Shown: positions 59,849 to 64,000 of the stretch, in pieces
Position numbering within the stretch: position 1 is the stretch's first letter
Layout: each line of letters opens with the position of its first letter
Assembly: GCF_900142525.1 (NCBI RefSeq)
Contig: NZ_FRBD01000016.1
Coordinates: 1-64,000 of the forward strand
From: Xylanibacter ruminicola
GTDB lineage: Bacteria > Bacteroidota > Bacteroidia > Bacteroidales > Bacteroidaceae
Direction of reading: 5' to 3'
Length of the DNA stretch: 64,000 nucleotides
Made by a program: the position numbers and the translations under genes
The notes under the pieces: generated by a model
What the model was told of the DNA's origin: nothing
What the model saw: only the letters and a program-made list of their open reading frames with translations
Database searches by the model: none

Positions 59849-62356
59849 TTAGGCGTGGTTCTCGCAGGGAATCCAAAGCCAGAAGGTGGAGCCACGGTCT
59901 TCGCCAGCGCTGATAACGCCGATGTCGCCTCCACAACTATCGGCAATCGACTTACAAATGGCTAGTCCCATGCCTGTGCCCTGTACAAACTCGTTGAGCT
60001 TGACGAAGCGGTCGAATACTATCTTTTGTTTGTCCTTAGGAATACCTATGCCGGTGTCCTCGCAGTAGAGGTACATGCCATGCTTCTCGTAGCGGTAGCC
60101 CAGTCGGACATAGCCCTGTTCGGTGAACTTCACGGCATTGGTGACGAAGTTGGTGAGCACCTGCTGGATGCGCTCGAAATCGAGCGTGGTGACGAAGGTA
60201 TCGTAGGGATTCTCCTTGATGAACTTCAGCTCCTTGCCTTGCACGCGCTGCTGGAGGGTCAGGCAGATGTCGTCAAAGGCAGTGGCAAAGTCGATGGTTC
60301 CGGGTTTGATGGTGAGCGTACCGCCGCTGATGGACGAGGCCTCGATGATGTCGTTGATGAGTCGCTGCAGCATGTCGCTGGAGTTTCGGATGATTCGGAC
60401 GTACTCGCCACGCTCAGGATTGTCGCCCAGCGTGTCGAGGACGCTGGTAAATCCGGCGATGGCGTTCAGTGGCGTGCGCAACTCGTGGGTCATTGACGCC
60501 ATAAAGCCACTCTTCAGCCTAACACTCTCGTCGGCCAACGTGGTGACAGCCTGCAACTGTCGGCGGGCCTCCTCGATCCTGGTGTTATCGACGATGATGC
60601 GCATCCTGCCGTCGTCGCCTTGCTCTAAGTGGCGGTCGCTATGTTCCAAGAGGAAGGCCAGAGTCTGCTTCTTACGCTCAATATCGGTCATGATGGCCTG
60701 CACCTCCTTGTCGTGCAGATGGCGGTCGTGGTCGCGGTTGCGGTCATCGGTGATGTCGAGCGCGGTAATGAAGTAGTTGCAGATCTCGCCATCGCTATTG
60801 AACAGCGGCAGGATATAGAGCTCTATGTAGCGATTGATACCCATCTCGGGGTATTCCATGTGCTGGCAGATGAGCAAGTCATTGCGGTTGTCGGGCGAGT
60901 AGATGTTGCGGAACAGCGGGACATCGAACATGCAGACGGTCTCCCAGAATCGCTTGTTCTCGGGATTCTCATCGGTCATGCTGCAGAGTTCCCGCATGTT
61001 ATCGTTGAGGTCCATGAGAAAGCCGTTTTTGTCGTAGAACGACATGGCGATGAACGGGATGTTCGACAATTGCTCGTACTTCTTGACGAGTTCGCGCTCG
61101 GCCTTATTCTCCTCGAGGTCGTGGGTGACGTCGTGGATGGCGTTGACGACATAGGCGGGATGCCCCTCGTTATCGAGCTCTAGGATGGCATGGCCATGGA
61201 AACTGAGCCAATGGGGGTCGTCGTCGGTGGCGCTGTTGAACAGCTTGTTCAGCACGAACTGGCGCTCACGGCCTTCGGTCAGGCGCTTCATCTTCTGGGT
61301 GAACTCTTGTTGCTGGCTGGGATGGATGTGGTTGGTGAATTCCTCTAATGTCAGGCCTTCATTGGGCAGTATCTGGCCGTACCTGTTGGTCATCCGGTCG
61401 TTCTTGATGTCATAGACCATAATGATGAAGTTGCCCATGTGCAGGGCCTTGTACATCATACCATTCAACTCCGTCGATTTGTGGGCGGCGCTCCGCACGT
61501 GGGCCTTCGCCAGCCGCGCGAAAAAGTAGCAAAGGGCCGTCAGTAGCAATACGGCGGCGATGATGTAATAGACGATTGGCGACGAGTGGTCGTGGACGCG
61601 CTCGGGATGGAACCAGCGATCCTGAATGGCAGCAATCTCGCCCCTCTGCTTCAGGCGCGAGTACTGGTCGTCTATCTGTTCAATCAATTGCCGGTCGCGG
61701 CCAATGATATGGATCTCGGAGATGGGGATGCCCACGTCGTTAAGCGCGATGCCCTCGAGGTTGAGTTCCTTGATTTTCCACTTCAACGGCTCCTCGCCCC
61801 ACACGTAGTATTTGTAGTCGCCGTTGAGCACGCCCAAAAGTGCCACCTTGGGCGTCTGGAACTCCATACGGCTGTTGCGCATCGTATCGCCGTCCATGAA
61901 GTAGAAGGCAGAGTAATCGCTGGGCTTGAAGACGGCACCATCACGCTCCAACTGACTGAGCGACACCATACCGACGGAATCGGAGTGCGTGGCCACGCGG
62001 ATGCGATTGTAGTTGACGATATTCTCCGAGAGGACGTAGGGCTCGCGACGGTAGCGGCGGGCATTGGCCAGGATGATGTCGGCATCACCGCGCTCGAAGG
62101 TCTTCAGGGCGATGCTCCAGTCTTTCATCACGAACCGGCAGGGCAGGTTCAGCTCTTTCATCACGGCCTGCATCACATCGATATTGCTGCCCGAGGGCTG
62201 CCCCTTGTCGTTCAGGAACTCATAGGGCGCCTTGTCCCAGTCGCAGACAATGATGACGGGCCGCTGATTGGTGTACGTGTCGGAGAGCTGCTGCGCCATT
62301 GACCTGATGGCAGTGGCACTGAGCAACAATATAATATAGGTATATAGACGTTTCAT
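59849..62356 (-). CDS. Sensor kinase with periplasmic solute-binding domain and PAS
   Basis: An 835-residue histidine kinase: signal peptide, an SBP_bac_3-type periplasmic binding domain (about 30-255), a membrane helix (about 262-285), PAS-like region (about 310-560), HisKA with MTHELRTPLNAIAGF near 623 and HATPase with NFVTNAVKFT, DTGIGIP and GTGMGLAI (about 740-800). It would detect a small solute, such as an amino acid, in the periplasm. No receiver or response regulator is attached. It starts 3 bp after the kinase gene upstream on the same strand. Confidence 0.85.
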   Translation of the reverse strand: MKRLYTYIILLLSATAIRSMAQQLSDTYTNQRPVIIVCDWDKAPYEFLNDKGQPSGSNIDVMQAVMKELNLPCRFVMKDWSIALKTFERGDADIILANARRYRREPYVLSENIVNYNRIRVATHSDSVGMVSLSQLERDGAVFKPSDYSAFYFMDGDTMRNSRMEFQTPKVALLGVLNGDYKYYVWGEEPLKWKIKELNLEGIALNDVGIPISEIHIIGRDRQLIEQIDDQYSRLKQRGEIAAIQDRWFHPERVHDHSSPIVYYIIAAVLLLTALCYFFARLAKAHVRSAAHKSTELNGMMYKALHMGNFIIMVYDIKNDRMTNRYGQILPNEGLTLEEFTNHIHPSQQQEFTQKMKRLTEGRERQFVLNKLFNSATDDDPHWLSFHGHAILELDNEGHPAYVVNAIHDVTHDLEENKAERELVKKYEQLSNIPFIAMSFYDKNGFLMDLNDNMRELCSMTDENPENKRFWETVCMFDVPLFRNIYSPDNRNDLLICQHMEYPEMGINRYIELYILPLFNSDGEICNYFITALDITDDRNRDHDRHLHDKEVQAIMTDIERKKQTLAFLLEHSDRHLEQGDDGRMRIIVDNTRIEEARRQLQAVTTLADESVRLKSGFMASMTHELRTPLNAIAGFTSVLDTLGDNPERGEYVRIIRNSSDMLQRLINDIIEASSISGGTLTIKPGTIDFATAFDDICLTLQQRVQGKELKFIKENPYDTFVTTLDFERIQQVLTNFVTNAVKFTEQGYVRLGYRYEKHGMYLYCEDTGIGIPKDKQKIVFDRFVKLNEFVQGTGMGLAICKSIADSCGGDIGVISAGEDRGSTFWLWIPCENHA

Positions 62357-62359
62357 GGG

Positions 62360-64000
62360 CTAAGCGGTTTTCTTGCGTTTAATGACTGAGGCGTGACACG
62401 GAATCATGATGTAGATGGTGGTGCCCGACCCCTCTTCCGAACTGATTTCTAAGGTGCCGCCCATCTGGCTGACCAGCTCCTTGGTGATGGCCAGGCCCAG
62501 ACCTTTGGTGTTGTGGGCACCGCCCAGTTCCTCCTTGATACGGATAAGCTCGGCCTCGGGGATACCCTCGCCCGTGTCATCGACCGAGATGATCAGTCGG
62601 CGGCCGATGTAGTCGTAGCGGGCCCTGACGGTGCCCCGCTTCGTATGCTGCGCGGCGTTGCACGTCACCTGTTCGATGACGTGGCCAAGGTTCTCGGCAT
62701 CGATGTCAACGGTCAGTTGCTCGTAAGGATTCTCCACGATGTAGTTGGTGTCGGCATTCATGAATTTCATCCATCCCGTAGCGCACTGTGACTCAAACAA
62801 CTCAGCGAAGTTCTGCGGCTGCCGGTTGATTTCGACCATCCGTGCCTCCAGGCGCGACAGGTAGAGGATGTTGTCAACGATGTGCAACAAGTAGTCGGCA
62901 TTCTGCTGGATGACCTTACACAGTTCCGGCTCGTTGGCCGAAAAACTGTCGTCGTTGATTTGCGCCACGTGTTCAACTACAGCACTCATCGGAGTGCGAA
63001 TCTCCTGCACCATGTTCTTTACGAAACTGTTCTTTGTATTCTCCACCTCCTGCACCTTTGCAGTTTGCAGATTCATTTGACGCTCAATCCAGTCCATCTC
63101 GCTAATGTCGCGCAGCATACCGCAGTACTCCATCACCTTACTATCGTTGTCGTGGCAGGGCTCTAAGCGGAAATACAGAATCAAGGGCCTTCCGCCCGTC
63201 GAGCGGAGGGTAGTCCTAATATTATATTCTATCACCTTGTCTTCATAATCGTCCATATCGCTCAACAGGCGCATGGCCTGTCGCTGTGACTGCTCGTCGA
63301 CCAGTGTCATACAACGTGTCTGCGTCAACGCATGCTGGATGGTGTCGTTACCCCGGTAGATAGTCAGTGTGTGGGAGTCGGGCGAGTAGGTGACTTTACG
63401 GATGTCGGTATCGCCGATGGCGGCGTTGAGAATCTCGATATATTGTCGTTGCTCTTCGTGCAACGCGTCAATCTTCTTCTGGCTTTCCTGCTCCTGGTCT
63501 TTGCTGCTGACCGACGTGGTGATGTCGCGACAGAAGGCGAAAACACCCAACATCTCGCCGGCATCGTCGTGGATGGTCATCAGGCGGAACTCGGTTATCA
63601 TGTCGTGGCCGACGGTCTGGGTGGCCTGGTATCCGTTCACGTCTTCCATATCCTGCATGTCGATGTTGAACATCGAATGGATGTCAACACCCTTTTCAAT
63701 GATTTCCTCGGCATTGCATCCGAAGATGTCGCAGGCCTTGGGGTTGATGTTGACGAGCCGGCCGTCCTTGTTGAAGAGGATGATGCCCAAAATCGGGGTG
63801 TAGAAGATGGACCAGTAGCGTAGCGTACGCTCTGCATCGAGCCGCTTCTGCTGCTGTTCCTCCGTCACGTCCTTCTTGGTGCCGATGATGACGGCGGGGT
63901 TGCCCTTCTTGTCGCGGCTCAATACAGACAGCACGATGTGGTAGTCGCGGTCGTTGGTGTCACCACCTTCCGTGTCCTTGGCACGCAGGTTCAACTCTAT
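62360..64000 (-). CDS. PAS sensor kinase with Gln in place of the H-box His (5' end outside window)
   Basis: At least 546 codons, still open at the window edge. Three PAS-like regions (for example GIILFNKDGRLVNINPKACDIFG) are followed by a degenerate HisKA and an HATPase. The H-box reads NMVQEIRTPM where kinases have NMSHEIRTPL: the codon at 63005-63007 is CAG (Gln), not CAC/CAT. The ATPase keeps DTGEGIPEAEL and TKGLGLAI, but the N-box is altered to CNAAQHT. It may be a pseudokinase that modulates the intact kinase encoded 3 bp downstream. Confidence 0.8.
   Translation of the reverse strand: MELNLRAKDTEGGDTNDRDYHIVLSVLSRDKKGNPAVIIGTKKDVTEEQQQKRLDAERTLRYWSIFYTPILGIILFNKDGRLVNINPKACDIFGCNAEEIIEKGVDIHSMFNIDMQDMEDVNGYQATQTVGHDMITEFRLMTIHDDAGEMLGVFAFCRDITTSVSSKDQEQESQKKIDALHEEQRQYIEILNAAIGDTDIRKVTYSPDSHTLTIYRGNDTIQHALTQTRCMTLVDEQSQRQAMRLLSDMDDYEDKVIEYNIRTTLRSTGGRPLILYFRLEPCHDNDSKVMEYCGMLRDISEMDWIERQMNLQTAKVQEVENTKNSFVKNMVQEIRTPMSAVVEHVAQINDDSFSANEPELCKVIQQNADYLLHIVDNILYLSRLEARMVEINRQPQNFAELFESQCATGWMKFMNADTNYIVENPYEQLTVDIDAENLGHVIEQVTCNAAQHTKRGTVRARYDYIGRRLIISVDDTGEGIPEAELIRIKEELGGAHNTKGLGLAITKELVSQMGGTLEISSEEGSGTTIYIMIPCHASVIKRKKTA

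Overview
The window looks like a Bacteroidales chromosome, most likely Prevotella or a close relative. The evidence is the promoter signature found before many genes (a TAnnTTTG -7 box with TTG/TTTG about 20 nt upstream, few clear Shine-Dalgarno sites), a GT3-type glycogen synthase next to a DUF3417-type glucan phosphorylase, TonB-linked outer-membrane barrels, the HU / 29-residue COX24-like peptide / RNase E-G order, and a VapE + HU-like gene pair typical of Bacteroidetes. The assignment rests on gene content only.

Layout. 1-360: 3' end of an rRNA operon (23S tail, 5S, terminator), with a 9-bp-period CTAG array in the spacer. 380-5018: an exported esterase, then a VapE-type primase-helicase gene and an HU-like gene diverging from a 700-bp region. 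That region carries mirrored arrays of an 11-bp-spaced heptamer around two 18-bp palindromes, and it is the most origin-like structure in the window. A probable small RNA and a 26-residue membrane peptide follow. 5200-29236: mostly core metabolism: a lipoprotein GH3 glycosidase, glycogen synthase and phosphorylase, prs, fabD coupled to a GH13 enzyme, a tRNA-editing-like protein, a hybrid kinase, a glycosyltransferase, RNase E/G, HU, pyruvate kinase, an M3 peptidase, and the NifU-like/GGGtGRT pair. 29376-38425: ABC-F protein EttA, then a four-gene unit (TonB receptor, MFS permease, HemN, protoporphyrinogen oxidase) that looks like uptake and oxidation of late porphyrins, converging on a cysteine desulfidase with a CTAG array inside its reading frame. 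38553-40872: azlCD, a membrane-tethered winged-helix regulator, its probable target promoter and a truncated outer-membrane gene.

40839-51053 is an accessory block, all on the minus strand and tightly packed. It holds small redox, acetyltransferase, iron-sulfur, DUF3795 and membrane genes, a MerR regulator, a chloramphenicol-acetyltransferase-like gene and three GyrI-type drug-binding domains, one of them frameshifted. Two large outer-membrane barrels follow (51107-56012). Four promoters from 48493 to 56118 share the same paired 12-mer at a fixed 28 bp from the -7 box, which ties the accessory operons and both barrels into one apparent regulon. 56984-64000 is visibly richer in G and C and holds a signalling cluster: an exported Cache sensor, a TPR-SpoIIE phosphatase and two sensor kinases, one with Gln in place of the phospho-accepting His.

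No complete mobile element, integrase, transposase, tRNA or CRISPR array was found.
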